Positions 1-9,600 of a stretch of DNA of 20,138 bases are shown here, piece by piece. The notes under the pieces are model-generated. The model did not search any database and was not told the origin of the DNA. It saw nothing but the letters and a program-made list of their open reading frames with translations. The stretch's first letter is position 1; the number at the start of each line of letters is the position of its first letter. The stretch comes from a virus. A program made the translations under genes and the position numbers. The stretch is from the IMG/VR virus record IMGVR_UViG_3300042567_000345, positions 1 to 20,138 of that record. One strand, written 5' to 3'.

Positions 1-2127
1 AATGTTTGACGAGGCATCTTTACTACCTATTGAATCCATAGCAACGATAGTGCAGCACTGGCTTGCACTAATTAATTCATCGCTACCTCCGTCTGGTGCT
101 CTATAAAGAGATATATCAAATGATGGAGACCCAGCATTATTATAGGAGTGGTAAAACTCAATTCTTAGTTTTCTAGGAACACCAGCTTTAAAATTAATCA
201 TCTGTGATGCATACCTTGTTGACACAGTTGCTAGATTAAATTTATTGAGAATCAGCATGTCATCAAGATAAATTCTTACCCCACCGTAAGAGATCGTTAC
301 TACTAATTGCTCTAACCCAAAAGCTGGGGATATATAGTATCCATCAAATACACCATTGTAGTATTCAGAATAAACTGCTGAGTCTAGTGCAGTGAATGAA
401 AAGTTTGATAAATCAACTGCGTATGCTGAAGATGAAGATATGTTTTTTGACAATGCGGTGTATGATGGTGACGAGAATGCCTTTTCTCCGAGCGCTTTAT
501 CTAGCGGGCTCAGTTCCTTATCAATTGCATCCGCAACAATATCTTTTACACTACTATCTCTCTTATTAGTTGGCATTGCCCAGAAACGAGCACGAAGACC
601 TGTTGATGACACAATATTATTACCGCTTCTATCAATAGACTCCTCGTTGAAAGAAAATGATGCAACAGCACCTCTGCTCTTTGCACCCCTGCGATAGTTA
701 TTTAGTTTGACAATATCTGCACTTGGGAAGTTTGCTCTCATTAAGAGGTTCTCAATGGCATCTCCAACATAAGCATTTTGCATAAAAAAACCGTAGCTGA
801 TTGTTCTTTCTGATAAGAACTTACCCCAGTCTTGAAGGTTTGCACTAACAGACATGTCTGTTCCAGATGACCATTCGTCAACATAGAATGTTCCATTTTT
901 TACATATTCATAAATATCAAACCGAACTTCACAGCCAGCCGTGTGTGATTTTGCAATCGTGTTGCCATACCCTCTCTCCAGAATGGTAACAACATTAGAT
1001 GAATTAACCGATGCACAGAGAATCGTTTCTTCTGATTGAGTATCTTTATCCAAAACTACAATAAAGCTATCTCCAGCACCACCAGCAGGAAGCACTGATC
1101 TGTCCAAAACAGTGAAGGACATATCTGCATTGGATATGTTAGATTGCAAAGTTGTAGTTAAATAAGATGCATCAATATTGTCAGATGGTGGTTTCTTAAT
1201 TCTCCAGCCCGTGTATATTTCAACCTCAAGGTCTTTAACCATGTATTGACCATATGTTGAGCTATTGCTGAATATGTTAAACACTTTGGTTGTATTATCA
1301 AGATTGAGATCAACTGATGCTATTTCAGAGCCGCCCACTGGTAAGCTTGTTGAGTGAACATCTCTTGCTCTATTTACTGAGTATGAGATTACATAATCAC
1401 TAATATCTGTTTCATAAATAGGAACAATCTCTTGTATGCGAGCATAATCTTGTGGATTTACCGTTGTGTAAACGGTTACTCTAATTCTAGAAACATTTTG
1501 TGACGATAGTGCCGTTGATAGTATATGATCTTGATAATACGAACCCGCTGGGATTGTTCCAACTTCGCTTAATAATGTATTTAGCGAACCATCAAATACC
1601 TGTAGCAGGTATGTTGAAATCTGACCATAGAACTCTGATGTTACAATTCTTACCTTATTAACTTTTCTTGTTGTAAAAGTAGCTTCAACATAAGGATTTG
1701 TAGCAAACTGATAACCATCGTATGTAGCGTGAGCATTTGCTGTACTTACACTATTTGACCACCACCCAAATTCAAGATTACTTCCGAGCTGTGTATTTGA
1801 AATATCTGACGATGTGAGTGATGGCATTGCATACCATGAACCATCTGCTCTAATGACATTACCATCAATATCTTTTGCACCAGCAACAGCCCAAGTAAAG
1901 GACTGTCTTTTTATCCCGTTCATAGCCTCTTTTGCAGGAAAGAAAAAACCTCTGCCTGGATAGGCATTGCTTGCTGGAGCATCATTGGTTGTAATAACCA
2001 AATTATCAACATGTCTACTGTCCAACCATTTGATAATAATTTTTGGCTTAATTCTTTGAGCAGGAGATGTTATTGCTGTATTAAAAGAGCTAGACAGCTC
2101 TTTTCCATACATTCCAGATGTTAGCAT
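1..2127 (-). CDS. tail-tip / baseplate protein with PA14-like domain, 3' end missing
   Basis: The frame is open for 709 codons, from an ATG at 2127 down to base 1, where it leaves the window, so the C-terminus is missing. The start is supported by a strong ribosome site (AGGAGG, 5 nt before ATG) lying in the end of the upstream gene, whose TAG directly abuts this ATG. Position after the tape measure and two distal-tail-like genes fits the tail-tip or Tal-type hub slot. The N-terminal ~450 residues are beta-rich (many T, S, V, Y) without a motif I can name. Residues about 570-680 resemble a PA14 carbohydrate-binding domain: a YYNGVFDG segment (~589), GGVRIYLDD (615-623), then an AGVPRKLRIEFYHS stretch, as in the G-R-hydrophobic-x-D and G-x-x-Y-x-I-x-I-E-Y elements of PA14. 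Receptor or glycan binding at the tail tip is inference. Confidence is high for the gene, moderate for the domain. Confidence 0.85.
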   Translation of the reverse strand, partial: MLTSGMYGKELSSSFNTAITSPAQRIKPKIIIKWLDSRHVDNLVITTNDAPASNAYPGRGFFFPAKEAMNGIKRQSFTWAVAGAKDIDGNVIRADGSWYAMPSLTSSDISNTQLGSNLEFGWWSNSVSTANAHATYDGYQFATNPYVEATFTTRKVNKVRIVTSEFYGQISTYLLQVFDGSLNTLLSEVGTIPAGSYYQDHILSTALSSQNVSRIRVTVYTTVNPQDYARIQEIVPIYETDISDYVISYSVNRARDVHSTSLPVGGSEIASVDLNLDNTTKVFNIFSNSSTYGQYMVKDLEVEIYTGWRIKKPPSDNIDASYLTTTLQSNISNADMSFTVLDRSVLPAGGAGDSFIVVLDKDTQSEETILCASVNSSNVVTILERGYGNTIAKSHTAGCEVRFDIYEYVKNGTFYVDEWSSGTDMSVSANLQDWGKFLSERTISYGFFMQNAYVGDAIENLLMRANFPSADIVKLNNYRRGAKSRGAVASFSFNEESIDRSGNNIVSSTGLRARFWAMPTNKRDSSVKDIVADAIDKELSPLDKALGEKAFSSPSYTALSKNISSSSAYAVDLSNFSFTALDSAVYSEYYNGVFDGYYISPAFGLEQLVVTISYGGVRIYLDDMLILNKFNLATVSTRYASQMINFKAGVPRKLRIEFYHSYNNAGSPSFDISLYRAPDGGSDELISASQCCTIVAMDSIGSKDASSNI

Positions 2128-3192
2128 CTACACCTCCTCTAGCGTCATAGAGCAATCAAAATAGTATACATCATCTACAAGATCTCTTCTTATTAAATTT
2201 TCAGAAAAGGTTGATACAAAAACCATAACATTCTCTTCTGTATAGGGAGTAACTCCGTTCTCATCTTGATTAATAATTGTTAATGTATGAACATCTGGGT
2301 CCATAGCTACTGTCTTAAGGTAATTTCTTGACTCTCTATAGTCCACTGTCTTGCTACTATAGTTTGGAATAAAGCTCCATTTAATATTAAATGTTCTCTT
2401 GCCAGAAGAATTTGCTGCATTATTCTTATAGTATCTAGACGAATCACCAGCCCAATTTATATTTTCAACGAATAATGGTGTTACAGAGTAATCAAATGTT
2501 CTTGTTTGATTAGTCAATGGTTTTCCATCAAGCATTAATAGAGCCCTGATTAGCGAACTATCTGCAGTTATGTTCGCTCCAAACCTAATTGCCTCTGCAC
2601 GAACATCCAGATTGTTAAGTATATTAATTCTTATTGTTGCTAAGAATATCTTGCCAGCGGTAGTGAGATTTACCTGACCAGATAGGTTTGCAACAGCAAA
2701 AGCAATTCTTGTTCCATTTGAAACCATTGATGAAAGAATTGCTATTTGAGATGCGCTATATGATGTTTTAACCATAGATGCAGACACTGATGAGTCGGAG
2801 CTCAAGACGCAAGATGAGATTAAAATCTTTGTTCCGCTTGCTACAGAGTTAGAATCAGCGGAGAGTGAAGCACTTGCATAAGCAATCTTTGTAATATTTG
2901 TTTCAACAAGAACTTCTGCTGAAATTACAACATCACCATCCTGTCTTTCTGTTGCAATAACAACAGTTGCGCCATCAACAGCAAGATTTGCTGCTGCATA
3001 TGCAATCTTGTATGCATTTGATGTGAGCTGAGAATTTGATGCAATCGTAATATTTGTAAATCTGAACTGATAAGAAGATACTGTTAGTGTTACACTACTG
3101 TTGATATCAATAGTGACATCCGCAGCATCCGCTTGGTAGAAATCTATACCACGATTAAGTGGTTCACTAAATGAATAAAAACTATCTGACAT
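2128..3192 (-). CDS. distal-tail-like protein with 20-residue repeat array
   Basis: 354 residues in two parts. Residues ~31-210 are a low-complexity S/A/V/N-rich array with a period of 20 residues. Residues ~222-354 are clearly related to the 140-residue protein encoded just upstream: R-x-x-RNYL (286-292 here, 77-83 there) and a Y/F-SE-x-L-hydrophobic-RRD motif (329-337 here, 115-123 there), followed by the same short beta-strand ending. The pair looks like a tandem duplication in which this copy gained the repeat array. Its slot directly after the tape measure and before the tail-tip gene fits a distal-tail (Dit-like) or tail-tube-to-tip adaptor, but I see no named family motif. It starts 3 nt after the upstream stop with a weak purine-rich ribosome site, so translational coupling is likely. 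Its own TAG abuts the ATG of the tail-tip gene. Confidence 0.85.
   Translation of the reverse strand: MSDSFYSFSEPLNRGIDFYQADAADVTIDINSSVTLTVSSYQFRFTNITIASNSQLTSNAYKIAYAAANLAVDGATVVIATERQDGDVVISAEVLVETNITKIAYASASLSADSNSVASGTKILISSCVLSSDSSVSASMVKTSYSASQIAILSSMVSNGTRIAFAVANLSGQVNLTTAGKIFLATIRINILNNLDVRAEAIRFGANITADSSLIRALLMLDGKPLTNQTRTFDYSVTPLFVENINWAGDSSRYYKNNAANSSGKRTFNIKWSFIPNYSSKTVDYRESRNYLKTVAMDPDVHTLTIINQDENGVTPYTEENVMVFVSTFSENLIRRDLVDDVYYFDCSMTLEEV
2563..3102 (-). repeat. 20-residue protein repeat array (about nine units)
   Basis: Inside the preceding CDS, residues ~31-210. Hydrophobic residues recur every 20 positions (L70, I90, L110, L130, I150, L170), and units follow a loose pattern S-D-S-x-V-x-x-x-x-x-K-I-x-Y-A-x-A-x-L-S. 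Clear unit ends are NLA, VIS, SLS, VLS, QIA and NLS. The DNA copies have diverged, so this is an old protein-level repeat rather than a recent DNA expansion. The pattern suggests a beta-solenoid or stacked beta structure; that is inference. Confidence 0.7.
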
Positions 3193-3195
3193 TTT

Positions 3196-3618
3196 CTATT
3201 TCTCTTTAAGAGAAATCTCAACATTGTAGTAGGCACATTGGTTGGGGATATCTCTTCTCACTAGTGTTTCGCTGTATGATTCAACATAGACAACAGTATT
3301 ATAAGATGGTTCTGCTGGATCTAAGGTGATTGATAAACTTGCAGATGAAGATGTTTTGGCAACTGATAGCAGATAGTTTCTTGCCTTACGACCATCAATT
3401 GTTCTTTCTGGATGGTCTGGGAGATACTGAAAAGAAAGGGTGTATACATTCTTAGCGTTCTTAATAAACCTTTTTTTATTCCCGTTTAATAATTCAACAT
3501 TTGACGCAGATGTTGCCATTGAGCTTGAGAATAGGCGACCATGCTCGGTAATTTCTTCCCCATTAATAACTACCAAATGTGTAATACCAGATTGTTGATT
3601 TTGTATTGTAGCTACCAT
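3196..3618 (-). CDS. distal-tail-like protein (paralogue of the next gene)
   Basis: 140 residues, beginning at an ATG that directly abuts the tape measure stop (TAA then ATG), so it is probably translated by reinitiation. The upstream sequence GGGCGG is only a weak ribosome site. The C-terminal ~80 residues contain RKARNYL (77-83) and YSETLVRRD (115-123), shared with the C-terminal domain of the following gene. The N-terminal part (GITHLVVINGEEITEHGR) is short and beta-like. By position, directly after the tape measure, it is expected to sit at the distal end of the tail tube. I do not recognise a named family, so the distal-tail role rests on synteny. Length is short for a Dit, which usually exceeds 200 residues; it may be a minimal tube-to-tip adaptor. 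Confidence 0.82.
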   Translation of the reverse strand: MVATIQNQQSGITHLVVINGEEITEHGRLFSSSMATSASNVELLNGNKKRFIKNAKNVYTLSFQYLPDHPERTIDGRKARNYLLSVAKTSSSASLSITLDPAEPSYNTVVYVESYSETLVRRDIPNQCAYYNVEISLKEK

Positions 3619-6600
3619 TTAGAAACCGCCCTGTATTCCATTATAACTTGTAAATGTTCTTGATTCTAAACCAGCTGCCTTTTGTTGTCTTGGGAGTACA
3701 TTAACATTGTAATCCTTCATCATTCCCTTAAACCATTCTTCTTCCCCGATAAAGGTGTCAACATTAATATTGACGGTTGATACACTTGTTGATCCACCAC
3801 CACCTGCGTATGCTGGTGCTCCAGAAGGTGCTGTAAATCTTGATTGATTAATTCTTTGCATTGTTCCTAGACCCATATTTCTTACAGCATTTGCATTAAC
3901 AACATACTCACCACCATGAAGGATTGCAGGAACTGGCATTGAAGGTGAACCAGGAACATAGCCACCAACTTTATATCCAGGAAGTTGCCCTATTAGAGTG
4001 TCTGTTGGCTTTCCACCATAAAAATTCAATCTTGGGTCAACACTTCTCATAACCTCTTGCAAGAATTCCAAAGATTTTTTATGCAACAGTAGTTTGTACT
4101 GCTCATTATTTGAATCTCTTTTAATCGCCATTGATCTCTCAACAGAATCTCTAATTTGCTGAAGAGCGTTGCTGTCTAATTCGTCTGATAGAGCTTGTGA
4201 ATAATTTGATGAAATTGCATTATATGCTCCAGACAACGAACGAGCAGGTAATGATTCAGATGAGCTCAATAATGAATTAAGAACTAATCTTAGCTCTTGC
4301 ATTTGATCTGGAGGCAGATCAACAGTATCCATTGGTTTTTGCCATCTAGCTATGACATCTGGAAATTGAGAGACCATAGCAGTACCTTGCCATCCTTCTG
4401 GATCTGGTATCTCGTTCTTCATTCTAACAATATAACCACCTGTTGGTTCTTTAAAAATGTGACGCATTAAAGTTCTAAAATCACCATTTTGATCACCTAA
4501 TAAAACATTAGTATTTGAAAGAGGGAAATTTCCTTCTTTTATACCAGAAGATGGATCATAGCCAAATAACATACTCATATTATTTAAGATTGGATTACCA
4601 CTAGTATTATTTCCAAGATAAGCAAACATTTGCTCAAAATCAAATCTTTGAATAAGACCAGGGCTATCATATGTTACAAGCTCTTTAAACTTAGTCATAT
4701 CTCCTTTATTCTTGGCTTCAATCAATTGAAGCAAGAAATCATAGGCTCTTGCAACATACAGCCGACCTGCGCTAAAGCTATAAGCAGCACCTTTGAGCAA
4801 TGGATATCCAGAAACTGGACCGAACGAAGTCATATGCTTGAGCGCACTTGATGCTAAATCAGTTCCAATGTTTTCATCAACGCTTGCTGGTGGTTTTATT
4901 TGACTTAGACCAGGAATGGCTCCTTTATGAATCCCAATTTCAGATGGTGTCAAATTGCCGACTACTTGATCATATAGATCTGTTTTTTCTATTTTTGTCT
5001 TAACATCAAGTGGGAATTTAAAGTTTTCAAAATCCCAAATATCAGTCATATCAATAACATCTCCAGTATTTGCTGTTGATCTTCCTGTTGGATTAGGTAG
5101 CCCAATCATCTCCATAATTGATTGGATTATTCCAGGATTATCGTTTGCCATTCTAAACGGAAGAGAGCTAGAACCTGAGGTTGTGGATGCAATTTCATTA
5201 AACTGAGTCTCAAGGAGGGAAGCGCCAGTTTTCTTTATGTCATCAATCTGGTTAAATGTAGGGAGTTTAAAATAGTTTCCTGTGCGTATTCCTTTTTGAC
5301 TTTCCATTCTAAACAACATCAAAGCTTGGAAAATTTTATTTGTTTGTTGATCTTGAATTAATTTTTTCCATGCATCAATTTCAAAATTATTAATTAATTC
5401 TTTTTCTGCTAGGAAATCAAATGGTATATCCTTTATGTCATTTATTCCACCAAGAGCATCGGCGTACTGAACTGACGCTACTCTACCGTAAGATCCCCCA
5501 GCGTATGAAACTGATTTTGCCCATTCATCAGTAGCCGTAAAAGGAGATAGATTTAAAGGTTGCATCTGAGGTGTGCCCGTCTGAACAGATACTGGATTAA
5601 ACATTTTTATAGGGCTGGCTAGTGGTTTTGACATATCTGGTATTACATAATCCATAGTCTTCATACCTAGCTCTTTACCAGCAACTGATAGCCCCTTTTC
5701 TGGATCATAGAAAGTGCTAGAGGTTGGTTTCCATAGCTGCCCGATGATATCTCCATACTCACTTGGCATGAATTCTTTTAAGATGTCATTTACACCACCA
5801 AGATTTGTACTCTTTGTGTATTCAAGAAGCGTTTTTGTATTAAGTTCAAATCCAGGATATTTACTTGCTAAGTCTGGGACAACCAGAGAAGCTTGTCTGC
5901 GCATTCTTTCTGCCAAGAAAGTATTGAAATCTTCAATTAAGAAACCAGCCAGCATACCATATGCTTCACCTGTCCCAGATGTTGAATTGTATTTTGCTTC
6001 TTCTCCAATCATATCAAGCACAGTCGCAACCTTATACAATTCACCATTTGGTGAAATTGTTTCTGGGTATATTGATCTTAGGGATGCAAATGCTAGATTT
6101 CTGCGTGAATATGGAGTTGTTAATGTATTTAATATATTTGGGTCTTGATCAAGCTGTCCAGTCACCATTAGCAATAAAGCTTTTTTAAGTTCTCTTGAAG
6201 CATCAGTGCCGCCAAACAAAGCAGCCTGCATCATGTTCAACTCAGGATCTGTTGAACCTGGCTGGAATGCGCTAGTCAATCCAGGGATTCCTGTCTTTTT
6301 CTTAGTGAGAGCGTCTAATACAAACTCTGGAGTATAGTACTTAGTCTCTTGATTTCTTGTAATTGTTTTTCTAAACTCATCCATGATCGGTGATTCTGGA
6401 GTGTACATTCCTGGATTCATAGCTATTTGAGTTGCAAACCCAGTGCTGGTTTTATCAGTTACACCAGAACCTTTTCCTGTTTTTACAGAGAACATTGGAT
6501 ATTGTTTTTTAAATGTTGGATCAAACAAACTTTTTTTGCTAAATATTGCTGCGACTGAACTTGCAATAGCATCTTCAAAATCATTATTAGAAATAACACT

Positions 6601-9600
6601 TTCAGGATATCTCAATCTGAGCATTGCCTTGGTGTACTTGCCAATATATCCAAGCTGTGATTCATACAAACTTGCTTTTCTCAGAGAGAGAATATTATCA
6701 ATACCCTCACCGCTTGGGAAAGCTAGGTCAACTCCAGCGTTAACAAAAAGATCATGAAATTCATTTGAAGATAACATTATTTCATTTGCAAATTCATCAA
6801 GATCAAGTCTTTGTCTAACATTAAATATCTTAGCCATCATCTCTGATTCAACATTTGGTTTTCTAAAATTAATCTTCTCTAATAGATCTGGTATTGTAAG
6901 TTTTGCCTTCTTGGAGAAAGCTGGATTTAGCGGATCTGCAAGAGGTCTTCCTGGAAGGATTGGGTTCCCATATTTATCAAATGTTGATTTGTAGTACTTT
7001 TCTTCACTCCCAAACATGTCATAGACAGGTAACTTAGGAAGACCTGCGGTTTCTCTGTTAGCAAAAACTTCTGAAGCGGTATAATATCCTCTCTGTGTTC
7101 TTGTAAGATATTTTTGATAAAAGCTGTCATATGCGGAAGCATATTTATCTTGAACTAATGATGTCGCACTCTTGAATATCCCTGGTTTTTTAACTACTGC
7201 ACTAGAAGCAGCAGATGCACCCATGCCTGGAACTTCATCAAGTGGAATCCAACTGAACGGATCTGATGGATCTTGAGTCATTTCAGTTAATCTAATTGAG
7301 GGAGTAGGAACTGTGCCTGCTGAGCGATTGCCAAGCAATTGTTCTAGTATATATTGTCTTCTTTGAATCAATGATGTCGCATAGTTTAATGCAGTATTGT
7401 TGTGTGGAATAACTGAATGAGCAATCTCTGATATTCTTTCTGGTGTTATTAGTTTCAATTTCTGCGCTGAAGCAGCCATATCCTCTGGAGACATTGAGCC
7501 GAAAACTTTGGATGCATTAAGATATGATCCATGATTGAGAGGATCTGTTGTCATGCTCTTAAGCTCACCGACAATGTTGGTAAACTGTGTATGAGTATCT
7601 GGATTTGACATCTTAGGTTTTCCAGTTCCAGTGAACTTCAGTGAACCACCAGCGTCAATTCTTACTGGAACCCCAGACTCTGAATTAAGAATATTAGGGG
7701 TATCCCAACCAATAACATCGTAGTTACCTAACCATGCATCAACTGCAAAATCTTTTTGGATCAATTTAATATAATCAGGCGATGATAACTGATCAGCAAA
7801 TGAGTTTAGATTGGTTGCTTTTGGAATGATTTCTGAAATGAGTGCTGGACCATTATCAGTCATAATCGTTTTCAAATTAGTTGTTGCAACACCTAGCTCT
7901 CTATAAAGAGCATTTGCAAGCAATTCGTTTTCAATAAGTTCTTGAGTCGTTGCGTATTGACTTGTTGGCTGTTTCACATAATACTGAAGTTTGCTGGATG
8001 GGTTTTCGTAGAGTCCTCCTGGGTTAAATCCTTGCTTTTCACCAATCTTAACCAGGCTTGAGAAATCCAATTCAGGTTCTACTGAGGAGCGAACCTGGGC
8101 ATTAGAAGCAGCAATAAGAGTATCAATAGAACTACTAGGACTACCAGCCATAGTGGTATCAATGAAGCTACCAGAACCAATTGACCCAAATTTAGGACTA
8201 AAGCCGCCTTGAGGCATTGTCATTCTTCCATTCAAAACATCAGCAATCAATGTAGATGGTGCTTTGCCAAATGTTTGTTTTATTGCCCCTGCTGGGTCAT
8301 ATAGATTGTTAAAACCGATTAGTTCTGGAGCTATTGGTGTCTTAGCCCCTCCAGTCATTTTTGCATAAGAAGACTGTATTCTTCCTAACAGGTTTTTATT
8401 AGATAGAACAGTTGTTAATCTATGAGCTCCAGCCTTACTTGCAGATGAACTTAGTGCTCCAGAAACCGCAGCAGCACCTCCTTCACCAAGAGTTGCTGTT
8501 AAAATAGATGCCCCTATTTTTGAAGTTGCTGCACGAGATATACCTGTTTTAACCGCACTGTTTATAAAACTTCCACCACCTAATGTTCCAATGCCGATTG
8601 AGTCCATAATTGCTTTATCACCCGCTAGAGCAAAAGCTGTTTTTTTCCAACCTGGTATTTTTTCTCCAGACATTCTTTCATAAGTATTTAGCTCATTCAT
8701 TGCTGTTTGATATGGTTTACCAACAGTTGTTAGCTGACCATATTTACGAGGAACAAGAGGTATAGAAGCACCAGTTCCATAAAATAAATCATTTTGCCTT
8801 CTTGCGATATTATTAAGAGGATTTTGACTCTTAGAAGGTATAGCTGTTTCAATAAGCCCAGCAGCTGCGTTATATAAACTTACACCACCTACAACACCAA
8901 GTTGTTTAACAGAGTCTGCCACAGAATAAGCAAACTTACCAGTGCCTATTGCAAAATCACTTGCTTTAAAAATTGCTTTCTCAACAAGATTTAGACCTTT
9001 TTCTTTTTTCCAATTAAACGGTTCATCTGCAACTTTTTTAATTTGCTGCTCTACCCTATCTGCAGACCCTCTTGTGTTTGAAGCTGTACCTTTCTTTCCA
9101 CCTGGAACTTGACCACCCTTAATGAATTTTGGAATAAGGTTATTATTCATCTTATTCAAAGCACCTACACCGATTCTTGAAACCGCCTTCGCATTAAGAA
9201 TGTATTCTCCACCATGAAGAAGTGTTGGTACACCTTCTTGTGTTGGCGCTGGGATGAAGCCCTCTGGATACCCTTGATTTTGATTTTGCGCTCTTGATGG
9301 AATTATTCCACCCTTCTTGAAGCCCTTGTAATTTCCAATAAATTCTTGATATGTAAGCGCTCTTAAATTTCTGGCGGCTCTAAGTTCATTATTTCTTGCA
9401 AAAGCATCTGCCCTACCCGTTCCAGCATATGTACCTGTAGGATTAAGAGGAGTGCTGCTACCTGGAGTTCCACCACCTGGTCCACCCGCTGCTGCATCTG
9501 CAGCGCCTGCTGCTGCATCTTTTGCTGCATCTGCGGCTGCTTTTAGTTCAAGGTATTTATTAATTGCTGGATCAAGACTCTTTCTTAGCTTCTCCATCAG

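Noticed and set aside
392-697. Plus-strand open frame of 101 codons
   Set aside because: Lies wholly inside the minus-strand tail-tip gene, which has strong coding character; no ribosome site or family resemblance.
5714-6148. Plus-strand open frame of 144 codons
   Set aside because: Antisense to the tape measure; composition is a mirror of that gene and it overlaps another shadow frame at 5961-6188.
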